This document shows positions 28,793-37,982 of a stretch of 64,000 bases of DNA, piece by piece (position 1 is the first letter of the stretch; the number at the start of each line of letters is the position of its first letter). This DNA comes from Bacteroides sp. (GTDB lineage: Bacteria > Bacteroidota > Bacteroidia > Bacteroidales > Bacteroidaceae): positions 62,001 to 126,000 of the forward strand of contig NZ_JAQVBV010000002.1 of the NCBI RefSeq assembly GCF_028690125.1. Direction: 5' to 3'. The notes beneath the pieces were generated by a model that was not told the DNA's origin, did not search any database, and was given only the letters and a program-made list of their open reading frames with translations. Made by a program: the position numbers and the translations under genes.

Positions 28793-28848
28793 AAAATGGA
28801 GAATTTAGAATTAACTGCAGTTTCAAAACTGCACTGTAATTCCTCATT
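28781..28848 (+). repeat. Intra-operon hairpin spanning the nuoB stop
   Basis: AATGAGGAAT (28781-28790) pairs perfectly with ATTCCTCATT (28839-28848). Inside, TGCAGTTT (28816-28823) mirrors AAACTGCA (28826-28833). Alternative pairing GAATTA/TAATTC is also possible. The element fills the 80-bp nuoB-nuoCD gap. It has no U-run, so RNA processing or stability control is more likely than termination. Confidence 0.7.
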
Positions 28849-28872
28849 CTACATTCTTAATTTAAAAGATTT

Positions 28873-30465
28873 ATGCAAGAAATACAATTTATAGAACCAG
28901 CAGCACTACACGACGAAATGCTGCGCTTGCGCAATGAGAAACAGATGGATTTCCTCGAAAGTCTCACTGGTATGGATTGGGGAACAGCAGACGAAAAAGA
29001 TACACCGGAAACTCTTCGTGGTCTTGGAGTAGTCTATCATCTCGAATCGACAACAACCGGAGAGCGGATTTCTATCAAAACTGCGACCCTAAACCGGGAA
29101 AAACCAGAAATTCCTTCAGTAAGCAATATATGGAAAATAGCCGATTTTTACGAACGTGAAATATTCGACTATTACGGAATTGTCTTCATTGGACATCCTG
29201 ATATGCGCCGTCTGTATTTGCGTAACGATTGGGTAGGTTACCCGATGCGCAAAGATAATGACCCGGAGAAAGATAATCCACTTCGTATGGACAATGAAGA
29301 AACTTATGATACGACGCAGGAAATAGAACTCAAGCCGGACGGAACCATCAAAAACAAGGAAATATTATTGTTTGGAGATGAAGAATACGTTGTCAATATC
29401 GGGCCTCAGCATCCTGCGACTCACGGAGTTATGCGTTTTCGCGTTTCTTTGGAGGGCGAGATTATTCGTAAAATCGATGCTAACTGTGGTTATATCCATC
29501 GTGGTATTGAAAAGATGAACGAAAGTCTTACCTATCCGCAAACATTGGCATTAACAGATCGTCTGGATTATTTGGGAGCTCATCAGAATCGTCATGCACT
29601 CTGTATGTGTATTGAGAAAGCGATGGGCATTGAAGTCAGTGACCGTGTGCAATACATCCGTACCATTATGGATGAATTGCAACGTATCGATTCTCACTTA
29701 TTATTCTACTCTTGTCTTGCTATGGACTTGGGAGCATTGACTGCTTTCTTCTACGGTTTTCGTGATCGTGAAAAGATTCTCGATATTTTCGAAGAAACCA
29801 CCGGAGGACGATTGATTCAGAACTATAACACCATCGGTGGTGTGCAAGCAGACCTTCACCCGAACTTTGTAAAACGAGTAAAAGAATTTATCCCTTATTT
29901 GAGGGGGATCATCCACGAATATCACGATATCTTCACGGGAAATATCATTGCACAAAGCCGTCTGAAAGGTGTCGGCATATTGAGTCGAGAGGATGCTATT
30001 TCATTTGGTTGTACCGGAGGTACAGGACGCGCTTCCGGATGGTCATGCGATGTACGTAAGCGAATACCATATGGAGTATATGATAAGGTCGATTTTAAAG
30101 AAATCATTTATACAGAAGGAGATTCATTCGCTCGTTACTTAGTACGTATGGACGAAATCATGGAAAGTCTGAACATTATTGAACAACTGATAGACAATAT
30201 CCCTGAAGGACCTTATCAAGAAAAGATGAAGCCTATTATCCGTGTTCCTGAAGGTAGCTATTATGCAGCTGTAGAAGGTAGTCGCGGAGAGTTCGGTGTA
30301 TTCTTGGAAAGCCATGGAGATAAGGTTCCTTACCGTCTGCATTATCGTTCCACGGGATTACCACTCGTTGCAGCTATTGACACGATATGCCGCGGAGCCA
30401 AGATTGCCGACCTCATTGCAATCGGTGGAACAATAGATTATGTAGTTCCGGATATTGATAGATGA
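28873..30465 (+). CDS. nuoCD: Fused NADH-quinone oxidoreductase subunits C and D
   Basis: This 530-residue fusion joins a short NuoC part (residues 1 to about 130; [20 protein letters not shown] is the 30-kDa signature region) to NuoD (about 172-530; [20 protein letters not shown] is the 49-kDa start). The linker at about 131-170 is polar. NuoD lines the quinone-binding cavity with NuoB. Both are in the Q-module. The NuoC part looks shorter than free-standing NuoC, as in other Bacteroidetes. The gene follows nuoB by 80 bp and precedes nuoH by 29 bp (taking the ATG at 30495). Confidence 0.96.
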   Translation: MQEIQFIEPAALHDEMLRLRNEKQMDFLESLTGMDWGTADEKDTPETLRGLGVVYHLESTTTGERISIKTATLNREKPEIPSVSNIWKIADFYEREIFDYYGIVFIGHPDMRRLYLRNDWVGYPMRKDNDPEKDNPLRMDNEETYDTTQEIELKPDGTIKNKEILLFGDEEYVVNIGPQHPATHGVMRFRVSLEGEIIRKIDANCGYIHRGIEKMNESLTYPQTLALTDRLDYLGAHQNRHALCMCIEKAMGIEVSDRVQYIRTIMDELQRIDSHLLFYSCLAMDLGALTAFFYGFRDREKILDIFEETTGGRLIQNYNTIGGVQADLHPNFVKRVKEFIPYLRGIIHEYHDIFTGNIIAQSRLKGVGILSREDAISFGCTGGTGRASGWSCDVRKRIPYGVYDKVDFKEIIYTEGDSFARYLVRMDEIMESLNIIEQLIDNIPEGPYQEKMKPIIRVPEGSYYAAVEGSRGEFGVFLESHGDKVPYRLHYRSTGLPLVAAIDTICRGAKIADLIAIGGTIDYVVPDIDR

Positions 30466-30494
30466 TAATAAACAAAATTCTTAATTTAAGAAAT

Positions 30495-31571
30495 ATGTTC
30501 GACTTTAGTATTGTAACAAACTGGATACACGAGCTACTCATCTCCGTCATGCCGGAGGGACTGGCTGTTTTTATAGAATGCGTAGTCATTGGCGTATGTA
30601 TCATTATGATGTATGCCATTCTTGCCATCTTATTGATTTACATGGAACGTAAAGTCTGTGGTTTCTTCCAATGCCGTCTCGGTCCGAACCGAGTTGGTAA
30701 ATGGGGATCAATCCAGGTACTCTGCGACGTTCTGAAAATGCTAACCAAGGAAATTTTCACCCCGAAAGATGCTGACCGCTTCCTTTATAACCTTGCTCCA
30801 TTCATGGTTATTATTGCCTCGTTCCTGACTTTTGCTTGTCTTCCTTTTAATAAAGGAGCAGAAATTCTAAACTTCAACGTAGGCGCATTTTTCCTATTGG
30901 CAGCCTCTAGTATTGGAGTTGTAGGTATTTTGCTTGCAGGTTGGGGTAGTAATAACAAGTTCTCACTTATCGGAGCCATGCGAAGTGGAGCCCAAATTAT
31001 CAGTTATGAACTTTCAGTAGGGATGAGTATCATGACAATGGTAGTATTAATGGGAACCATGCAATTCTCTGAGATTGTAGAAAACCAAGCCGATGGTTGG
31101 TTTATTTTTAAAGGGCATATTCCTGCCATCATCGCTTTCATCATCTACCTGATTGCAGGAAATGCAGAGTGCAACCGGGGTCCGTTCGACCTTCCCGAAG
31201 CAGAAAGTGAATTAACAGCCGGGTATCACACTGAATATTCGGGTATGCATTTCGGTTTCTTTTATTTGGCCGAATATTTGAATCTGTTTATCGTTGCCGG
31301 TGTTGCAGCCACTATCTTCCTCGGAGGTTGGATGCCTTTACACATTGCCGGTTTAGATGGATTCAACCAAGTAATGGATTATATCCCCGGTTTTATCTGG
31401 TTTTTCGGTAAAGCATTTTTTGTCGTATTCCTGTTAATGTGGATCAAATGGACATTTCCACGCTTGCGTATCGATCAGATTTTGAATCTGGAATGGAAAT
31501 ATCTGGTTCCCATTTCTATGGTAAACCTATTACTAATGGCATGCTGTGTGGCTTTCGGCTTTCATTTTTAA
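30495..31571 (+). CDS. nuoH: NADH-quinone oxidoreductase subunit H
   Basis: I start at the ATG at 30495 ([10 protein letters not shown], 358 residues). The track start at 30462 overlaps nuoCD and adds 11 residues encoded by AT-rich spacer like that seen between other nuo genes. NuoH is an eight-helix membrane subunit that closes the quinone tunnel. Family motifs are present: [20 protein letters not shown] and the acidic loop [20 protein letters not shown]. It is followed by nuoI after 53 bp. Confidence 0.95.
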   Translation: MFDFSIVTNWIHELLISVMPEGLAVFIECVVIGVCIIMMYAILAILLIYMERKVCGFFQCRLGPNRVGKWGSIQVLCDVLKMLTKEIFTPKDADRFLYNLAPFMVIIASFLTFACLPFNKGAEILNFNVGAFFLLAASSIGVVGILLAGWGSNNKFSLIGAMRSGAQIISYELSVGMSIMTMVVLMGTMQFSEIVENQADGWFIFKGHIPAIIAFIIYLIAGNAECNRGPFDLPEAESELTAGYHTEYSGMHFGFFYLAEYLNLFIVAGVAATIFLGGWMPLHIAGLDGFNQVMDYIPGFIWFFGKAFFVVFLLMWIKWTFPRLRIDQILNLEWKYLVPISMVNLLLMACCVAFGFHF

Positions 31572-31624
31572 GTAATAAGACACACTTATTTGTCATTCGA
31601 AGTAATTAATGTAAAAAGAGAATT

Positions 31625-32113
31625 ATGGAATATAAAGATCAAAAATATACGTACCTAGGAGGTCTGATGCGTGGCATCAGCACCCTAGCGACGGGTATGA
31701 AAACCAGTATCAAAGTTTACTTCCGTAAGAAAGTAACCGAACAATACCCCGAAAACAGGAAAGAACGGACAATGTTCGACCGTTTCCGCGGAACGCTCAT
31801 CATGCCCCACAATGAAAACAACGAGCATCACTGTATTGCCTGCGGATTATGCCAAACAGCGTGTCCGAATGACACTATTCAGGTGGTAAGTGAAATGATT
31901 GAGACAGAAGATGGTAAAAAGAAGAAAATCTTAGCAAGATATGAATATGATCTGGGATCATGTATCTTCTGCCAACTGTGTGTGAACGCTTGTCCACACG
32001 ATGCAATCACGTTTGACCAGAACTTTGAGCATGCAGTATTCGACCGTACGAAGCTCGTTCTGCAACTTAACCATAAAGGTAGTAAAGTAATAGAAAAGAA
32101 AAAAGAAGTTTAA
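31625..32113 (+). CDS. nuoI: NADH-quinone oxidoreductase subunit I (2x[4Fe-4S])
   Basis: This 162-residue Q-module subunit carries two 4Fe-4S clusters (N6a and N6b). Both ligand sets are complete: C70, C73, C76, C80 in CIACGLCQTACP, and C113, C116, C119, C123 in CIFCQLCVNACP. In complexes without NuoEFG this subunit, or a partner that docks on it, receives electrons from the unknown donor. It ends 2 bp before nuoJ. Confidence 0.97.
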   Translation: MEYKDQKYTYLGGLMRGISTLATGMKTSIKVYFRKKVTEQYPENRKERTMFDRFRGTLIMPHNENNEHHCIACGLCQTACPNDTIQVVSEMIETEDGKKKKILARYEYDLGSCIFCQLCVNACPHDAITFDQNFEHAVFDRTKLVLQLNHKGSKVIEKKKEV

Positions 32114-32115
32114 AT

Positions 32116-32628
32116 ATGGGATCAACACTTGAAACAGTAGTATTCTACTTTTTGGCAGTATTTATTATTGCAATGTCTATCATGACAGTGACCACCCAAC
32201 GTATCGTACGCTCGGCTACCTACCTGCTTTTCACACTTTTTGGTACAGCAGGTATCTATTTTCTGCTAGGCTATACATTTTTGGGATCTGTTCAGATTAT
32301 GGTTTATGCCGGTGGTATTGTCGTACTTTATGTATTCTCCATTTTATTGACCAGTGGAGAAGGTGACCGTGCCGAGAAAGTCAAACGAAGCCGATTTCTG
32401 GCAGGACTCTTTACAATGATTGCCGGTGCAGCCATTATTCTGTTTATCACTTTGAAGCACAACTTCCTACAAACCGGAAATCTGGCTCCTCAAGAGATAG
32501 ACATTCATGCCATTGGTTATGCTTTGCTAAGTAGCGACAAATATGGCTATATATTACCTTTCGAAGCTATCAGCGTCTTATTGTTGGCCTGTATTATCGG
32601 AGGTATCATGATTGCACGTAAGAGATAA
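32116..32628 (+). CDS. nuoJ: NADH-quinone oxidoreductase subunit J
   Basis: This 170-residue membrane subunit has five predicted helices. The TM3 region reads FLGSVQIMVYAGGIVVLYVF, where NuoJ has its pi-bulge and conserved Tyr and Gly residues. It starts 2 bp after nuoI, so translation is probably coupled. It couples quinone reduction to the antiporter-like subunits. Confidence 0.95.
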   Translation: MGSTLETVVFYFLAVFIIAMSIMTVTTQRIVRSATYLLFTLFGTAGIYFLLGYTFLGSVQIMVYAGGIVVLYVFSILLTSGEGDRAEKVKRSRFLAGLFTMIAGAAIILFITLKHNFLQTGNLAPQEIDIHAIGYALLSSDKYGYILPFEAISVLLLACIIGGIMIARKR

Positions 32629-32661
32629 AAAAGTATTAACTATCAAATAGTAAGTTTGAAT

Positions 32662-32970
32662 ATGATACACATGGAATATTATCTGGTAGTATCGACTATC
32701 ATGATGTTTGCAGGAATTTATGGATTCTTTACTCGCCGGAACACACTGGCTATCCTGATTTCTGTCGAGTTAATGCTGAACGCTACGGATATCAACTTCG
32801 CCGTGTTCAACCGCTTTCTATTTCCGGATGGAATGGAAGGGTACTTCTTTGCTTTATTCTCTATTGCAATCTCGGCTGCGGAAACTGCTATAGCAATTGC
32901 AATCATGATTAATATTTACCGGAACCTCAGAAGCATCCAAGTCCGCAACCTGGATGACTTGAAATGGTAA
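32662..32970 (+). CDS. nuoK: NADH-quinone oxidoreductase subunit K
   Basis: The track start at 32656 is a TTG; the ATG at 32662 (MIHMEYYLVVS) gives 102 residues, the usual NuoK length. It has three membrane helices. The conserved membrane glutamates used in proton transfer are present in SVELMLNA (TM2) and SAAETAIAIAI (TM3). It follows nuoJ by 33 bp and precedes nuoL by 49 bp. Confidence 0.95.
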   Translation: MIHMEYYLVVSTIMMFAGIYGFFTRRNTLAILISVELMLNATDINFAVFNRFLFPDGMEGYFFALFSIAISAAETAIAIAIMINIYRNLRSIQVRNLDDLKW

Positions 32971-33019
32971 GGATAGACTCAATTAATAATAATAAAATAA
33001 AGTAATTAAAATAATTTGT

Positions 33020-34909
33020 ATGGAACTAACAATTCTAATACTCCTTCTTCCTTTTCTCTCCTTCTTATTATTAGGAATCGGAGGTAAATGGATGTCTCAC
33101 CGGACAGCGGGCATCATCGGTACGCTGGTATTGGGAGCCGTAACAGTACTATCGTACGTCACAGCTTTTCAATATTTCTCCGCACCACGCTTGGAAGACG
33201 GAACGTTTGCCACTTTAATGCCTTACAATTTCACGTGGCTTCCTTTCACTGAGACTTTACACTTTGATCTGGGCATTTTGCTCGATCCTATATCTGTGAT
33301 GATGCTGATCGTCATCTCAACCGTATCGCTGATGGTACATATCTACTCATTCGGCTATATGAAAGGAGAAACAGGATTCCAACGTTATTACGCTTTCCTG
33401 TCATTGTTTACTATGTCAATGTTGGGACTGGTAGTCGCAACAAATATTTTCCAGATGTATCTGTTCTGGGAATTAGTAGGTGTCAGTTCTTACTTACTTA
33501 TAGGCTTCTATTACACCAAGCCAGCAGCTATCGCAGCATCCAAAAAAGCATTTATCGTAACACGATTTGCCGATTTGGGTTTCCTTATCGGTATTCTGAT
33601 ATACGGTTATTACGGTGGTACGTTCGGATTTACTCCTGACACGGTATCAATAATTAGCGGTGGTGCTTCGATGTTGCCTTTAGCACTAGGATTGATGTTT
33701 ATCGGAGGCGCCGGAAAAAGTGCCATGTTCCCATTACACATCTGGTTACCGGATGCAATGGAAGGCCCGACCCCAGTGAGCGCATTGATCCATGCAGCAA
33801 CAATGGTTGTGGCCGGTGTTTATTTGGTAGCGCGAATGTTTCCATTATTCATTGCTTATGCACCTGATACATTACATATGATTGCCTGGGTAGGAGCTTT
33901 CACTGCTTTCTATGCGGCAAGTGTGGCTTGTGTACAATCAGATATCAAACGCGTACTCGCCTTTTCTACGATCTCGCAGATTGGCTTTATGATGGTAGCA
34001 TTAGGTGTTTGTACTTCAATGGACCCCCATCATGGAGGATTAGGATACATGGCTTCTATGTTCCACCTATTTACACACGCTATGTTCAAAGCACTGCTAT
34101 TCTTAGGTGCGGGCAGCATTATTCATGCTGTACATTCTAATGAGATGTCTGCCATGGGGGGACTTCGTAAATATATGCCAATCACTCACTGGACTTTCCT
34201 GATCGCTTGTTTGGCTATTGCAGGTATTCCCCCTTTCTCCGGTTTCTTCTCCAAAGATGAGATTCTGGCAGCCTGTTTCCAATACAGCCCTGCTATGGGG
34301 TGGGTGATGACGGTTATTGCAGCAATGACAGCTTTCTATATGTTCCGTTTGTATTATGGCATTTTTTGGGGAAAAGAAAACAAAGAGCTTCATGCTCACC
34401 ACGTTCCTCATGAAAGTCCGTTAGCCATGACCTTCCCGCTTATGTTCCTGGCGGTTGTGACTTGTGGAGCCGGATTTATTCCTTTCGGACATTTCATCAG
34501 TTCAAATGGGAAATCGTACTCAATACACCTTGATCCCTCTGTTGCCATTACCAGTGTAGTAATTGCAATCATTTCCATCGCTATTGCAACCTGGATGTAT
34601 AAGAATGCAAAGCAACCAGTTGCAGATGCATTGGGAAATCGTTTCAAGACATTGCACAAAGCTGCCTATAACCGTTTCTACATCGATGATATATACCAGT
34701 TTATCACCCATAAGATCATTTTCCGCTGCATCTCTACCCCTATCGCATGGTGGGATCGTCATGTAGTAGATGGATTTTTCGATTTTCTGGAATGGGCAAC
34801 TCATACAACAAGCGACGAAATACGCGGTTTACAGAGTGGTCAAGTACAGCAATATGCCTATGTGTTCTTTTGCGGAGCGCTGGTGTTAATCCTGTTACTG
34901 GTTCTCTAA
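33020..34909 (+). CDS. nuoL: NADH-quinone oxidoreductase subunit L
   Basis: This 629-residue antiporter-like subunit sits at the far end of the membrane arm. The family motifs are clear: YLFWELVGVSSYLLIGFY with the key Glu on TM5, GKSAMFPLHIWLPDAMEGPT with the key Lys on TM7, and HLFTHAMFKALLFLGAGSII with the central Lys. The C-terminal part includes the long amphipathic lateral helix and an extra TM (YAYVFFCGALVLILLLVL). Length is normal. Confidence 0.96.
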   Translation: MELTILILLLPFLSFLLLGIGGKWMSHRTAGIIGTLVLGAVTVLSYVTAFQYFSAPRLEDGTFATLMPYNFTWLPFTETLHFDLGILLDPISVMMLIVISTVSLMVHIYSFGYMKGETGFQRYYAFLSLFTMSMLGLVVATNIFQMYLFWELVGVSSYLLIGFYYTKPAAIAASKKAFIVTRFADLGFLIGILIYGYYGGTFGFTPDTVSIISGGASMLPLALGLMFIGGAGKSAMFPLHIWLPDAMEGPTPVSALIHAATMVVAGVYLVARMFPLFIAYAPDTLHMIAWVGAFTAFYAASVACVQSDIKRVLAFSTISQIGFMMVALGVCTSMDPHHGGLGYMASMFHLFTHAMFKALLFLGAGSIIHAVHSNEMSAMGGLRKYMPITHWTFLIACLAIAGIPPFSGFFSKDEILAACFQYSPAMGWVMTVIAAMTAFYMFRLYYGIFWGKENKELHAHHVPHESPLAMTFPLMFLAVVTCGAGFIPFGHFISSNGKSYSIHLDPSVAITSVVIAIISIAIATWMYKNAKQPVADALGNRFKTLHKAAYNRFYIDDIYQFITHKIIFRCISTPIAWWDRHVVDGFFDFLEWATHTTSDEIRGLQSGQVQQYAYVFFCGALVLILLLVL

Positions 34910-34945
34910 TTTATAATTAATAATCTATAATTCATAATTATACAA

Positions 34946-36430
34946 ATGAATTTCTTATCAATCTTCGTACTTATTCCTCTATTGATGTTGGCCGGACTAT
35001 GGGCTGCAAGAGGGATTAAAGCGATTCGGGGAGTTATGGTCATCGGAGCATCGGCACTTCTGATAGCTTCAGTTGTACTCACCTTCCTGTATCTGGGAGA
35101 ACGTAATGCCGGAAACACAGAAGAGATGTTATTCCGTGCCGACACAGTCTGGTATGCCCCCCTACACATTGCTTATTCGGTAGGTGTCGATGGTATCTCA
35201 GTAGCTATGTTATTATTATCTGCTGTTATTGTATTTACCGGTACATTTGCTTCCTGGCGTTTACAACCTTTGACAAAAGAATATTTCCTTTGGTTCACTC
35301 TCTTGTCGATGGGAGTTTTCGGATTTTTCATATCCATTGACTTATTCACCATGTTCATGTTCTACGAGATTGCACTTATCCCTATGTATCTTTTAATTGG
35401 GGTATGGGGTTCCGGTCGCAAAGAGTATGCAGCCATGAAACTGACTTTGATGCTAATGGGAGGTTCAGCCTTCTTGTTGATCGGTATTCTCGGTATCTAT
35501 TTCGGTTCGGGAGCAACTAGTATGAATATACTGGATATTGCGCAACTGCATAACATACCATTTGCTCAACAATGTATCTGGTTCCCTCTGACCTTCCTCG
35601 GTTTCGGAGTATTAGGAGCACTTTTTCCGTTCCATACATGGAGCCCCGACGGTCATGCATCTGCACCGACAGCAGTATCTATGTTACATGCCGGAGTTTT
35701 GATGAAATTAGGAGGTTACGGATGTTTTCGCATCGCCATATATCTAATGCCGGAAGCCGCCAATGAGCTTTCCTGGATCTTCCTGATATTAACCGGTATT
35801 TCTGTTGTATATGGCGCTTTCTCTGCTTGTGTACAAACTGACCTGAAATACATCAACGCTTATTCATCGGTATCGCACTGCGGTCTGGTACTTTTTGCAA
35901 TTTTAATGCTGAACCAGACAGCAGCAACCGGAGCTGTTCTTCAAATGCTTTCTCACGGTTTGATGACAGCATTGTTCTTCGCCCTCATCGGTATGATTTA
36001 CGGACGTACCCACACACGTGACGTCCGGGAACTTTCGGGACTGATGAAAGTCATGCCATTCCTTAGTGTATGTTACGTGATCGCAGGTCTTGCCAATTTA
36101 GGTTTACCGGGATTAAGCGGATTTATTGCAGAAATGACCATCTTCGTCGGCTCCTTCCAGAATCCGGATGCATTCCATCGCACTTTGACTATTATCGCTT
36201 GTTCGTCCATAGTCATCACAGCAGTTTATATCCTCCGCCTGGTTGGTAAGATTTTATATGGTACCTGTACAAACAAACACCATCTTGAACTGACAGATGC
36301 AACTTGGGACGAACGTGTTGCTGTTATCTGCTTGATTGTTTGTGTAGCCGGACTAGGTATGGCTCCTTTCTGGGTCAGCCATATGATTGGTGAAAGTGTA
36401 TTACCTGTTGTTTCTCAACTAGTCCCTTAA
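34946..36430 (+). CDS. nuoM: NADH-quinone oxidoreductase subunit M
   Basis: This 494-residue antiporter-like subunit has about 14 helices. It has the key Glu in FMFYEIALIPMYLLIG, the LFPFHTWSPDGHASAPTAVS segment, and LSHGLMTALFFALIGMIYGR. The 36-bp gap after nuoL is AT-rich and partly palindromic (ATAATTAATAATC, ATTCATAATTATAC), the same kind of spacer seen before nuoH and nuoN. Confidence 0.96.
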   Translation: MNFLSIFVLIPLLMLAGLWAARGIKAIRGVMVIGASALLIASVVLTFLYLGERNAGNTEEMLFRADTVWYAPLHIAYSVGVDGISVAMLLLSAVIVFTGTFASWRLQPLTKEYFLWFTLLSMGVFGFFISIDLFTMFMFYEIALIPMYLLIGVWGSGRKEYAAMKLTLMLMGGSAFLLIGILGIYFGSGATSMNILDIAQLHNIPFAQQCIWFPLTFLGFGVLGALFPFHTWSPDGHASAPTAVSMLHAGVLMKLGGYGCFRIAIYLMPEAANELSWIFLILTGISVVYGAFSACVQTDLKYINAYSSVSHCGLVLFAILMLNQTAATGAVLQMLSHGLMTALFFALIGMIYGRTHTRDVRELSGLMKVMPFLSVCYVIAGLANLGLPGLSGFIAEMTIFVGSFQNPDAFHRTLTIIACSSIVITAVYILRLVGKILYGTCTNKHHLELTDATWDERVAVICLIVCVAGLGMAPFWVSHMIGESVLPVVSQLVP

Positions 36431-36461
36431 TTCATAATTCTTAATTAATAAATCAGACAAA

Positions 36462-37901
36462 ATGGATTATTCACAATTTTTACATATGCGAGAAGAGTTG
36501 TCACTCATAGCCGTACTGCTGATTTTATTTCTGGCTGACCTCTTCATGAGTCCGGACGCACACAAAAGAGACGGCAAAGCACAGCTAAACACAATGCTTC
36601 CTGTTATATTGATGACTATTCATACAGTTATCAACTTTTTCCCAGGCACTGCTGCCGACATTTTTGGTGGTATGTACCATTATGTACCGATGCACACAGT
36701 CATCAAATCAATTCTGAATGTCGGTACATTGATTGTATTCCTGATGGCACATGAGTGGATGAAACGCGACGATACTTCTTTCAAACAAGGTGAATTCTAT
36801 GTACTTATACTTTCCACCTTGTTTGGTATGTACCTCATGATCTCTGCCGGACACTTCCTGATGTTCTTTATCGGATTAGAGACAGCTTCTATCCCCATGG
36901 CTGCATTGATCGCTTTCGACAAATATCGCCATAACTCAGCAGAAGCCGGTGCTAAGTACATTCTTACAGCTCTTTTCTCTAGTGCTCTGTTATTATTTGG
37001 GTTATCCATGATCTACGGTTCTGCAGGAACTCTCTATTTCGATGATTTGCCTGCTCATATCAACGGAAATCCACTGCAAATAATGGCTTTTGTTTTCTTC
37101 TTCACAGGTATGGCATTTAAGCTATCATTAGTTCCATTCCACCTTTGGACAGCCGATGTATATGAAGGAGCACCAAGTACTGTTACTGCTTACCTGAGTG
37201 TCGTTTCAAAAGGTTCAGCTGCATTTGTGTTATTGACTATCCTGATTAAAGTATTCGCACCAATGATCAATGATTGGCAAGAAGTGTTATACTGGGTAAC
37301 TATTGCAACAATAACTATTGCCAATATCTTTGCTATCCGGCAGCAAAACCTGAAACGATTGATGGCTTTCTCCAGTATCTCACAAGCTGGATATATCATG
37401 TTAGGCATAATTGGGGGTACAGCACAAGGAATGACTGCTTTGGTTTACTATGTATTAGTTTATGTTGCTGCCAACCTCGGTGTGTTTGCGGTAATTACAA
37501 TTGTAGCATTACGTAGCCAAAAGTTTACATTAGAAGACTATCAAGGATTATATAAAACAAATCCAAAGATTGCTTTCCTGATGACCATGTCTCTGTTTTC
37601 TCTGGCAGGAATTCCTCCATTTGCAGGCTTCTTCTCGAAGTTCTTCATATTTATGGCGGCCTTCGATGCAGGTTTCCATCTGCTGGTATTCATTGCATTA
37701 GTTAATACAGTTATATCTTTATATTATTACTTATTAATCGTGAAGGCAATGTACATTTCTCCTTCCGAGAATCCTATTCCAACTTTCCGTAGTGACCGTT
37801 GCACCAAATTGGGATTGGCACTTTGCACTTTAGGTATCATCGGTTTAGGTATTGCAAGTATTGTATACCAGTCTATTGATAAATTATCTTTTGGAATATA
37901 A
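36462..37901 (+). CDS. nuoN: NADH-quinone oxidoreductase subunit N
   Basis: This 479-residue third antiporter-like subunit has the core segments [20 protein letters not shown] (key Glu), [20 protein letters not shown] (key Lys on TM7) and [15 protein letters not shown]. It is the last gene of the operon and is followed after 13 bp by a perfect terminator. No nuoE, nuoF or nuoG follows; the next gene is on the other strand. Confidence 0.96.
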   Translation: MDYSQFLHMREELSLIAVLLILFLADLFMSPDAHKRDGKAQLNTMLPVILMTIHTVINFFPGTAADIFGGMYHYVPMHTVIKSILNVGTLIVFLMAHEWMKRDDTSFKQGEFYVLILSTLFGMYLMISAGHFLMFFIGLETASIPMAALIAFDKYRHNSAEAGAKYILTALFSSALLLFGLSMIYGSAGTLYFDDLPAHINGNPLQIMAFVFFFTGMAFKLSLVPFHLWTADVYEGAPSTVTAYLSVVSKGSAAFVLLTILIKVFAPMINDWQEVLYWVTIATITIANIFAIRQQNLKRLMAFSSISQAGYIMLGIIGGTAQGMTALVYYVLVYVAANLGVFAVITIVALRSQKFTLEDYQGLYKTNPKIAFLMTMSLFSLAGIPPFAGFFSKFFIFMAAFDAGFHLLVFIALVNTVISLYYYLLIVKAMYISPSENPIPTFRSDRCTKLGLALCTLGIIGLGIASIVYQSIDKLSFGI

Positions 37902-37914
37902 TAACAAATAATCA

Positions 37915-37971
37915 TCTTATTAAAAGGAAGGGGCTTGGTCAATAAAACCAAGCCCCTTCCTTTTAATAAGA
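37915..37971. terminator. Perfect 25-bp bidirectional terminator
   Basis: TCTTATTAAAAGGAAGGGGC plus TTGGT forms the left arm (37915-37939), and its exact complement lies at 37947-37971, around the 7-base loop CAATAAA. The arms contain T-rich and A-rich outer parts, so the stem serves both nuoN (plus) and the convergent histidine kinase gene (minus). Confidence 0.95.
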
Positions 37972-37982
37972 TATATATAACT

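Noticed and set aside
30462-30494. Upstream start for nuoH overlapping nuoCD by 4 bp
   Set aside because: The extra 11 codons are AT-rich spacer similar to other nuo gaps; the ATG at 30495 fits the NuoH N-terminus better.
32656-32661. TTG start of nuoK from the ORF track
   Set aside because: An ATG two codons later gives the normal NuoK length; the same logic removes the TTG starts at 42178, 60491 and 63994.
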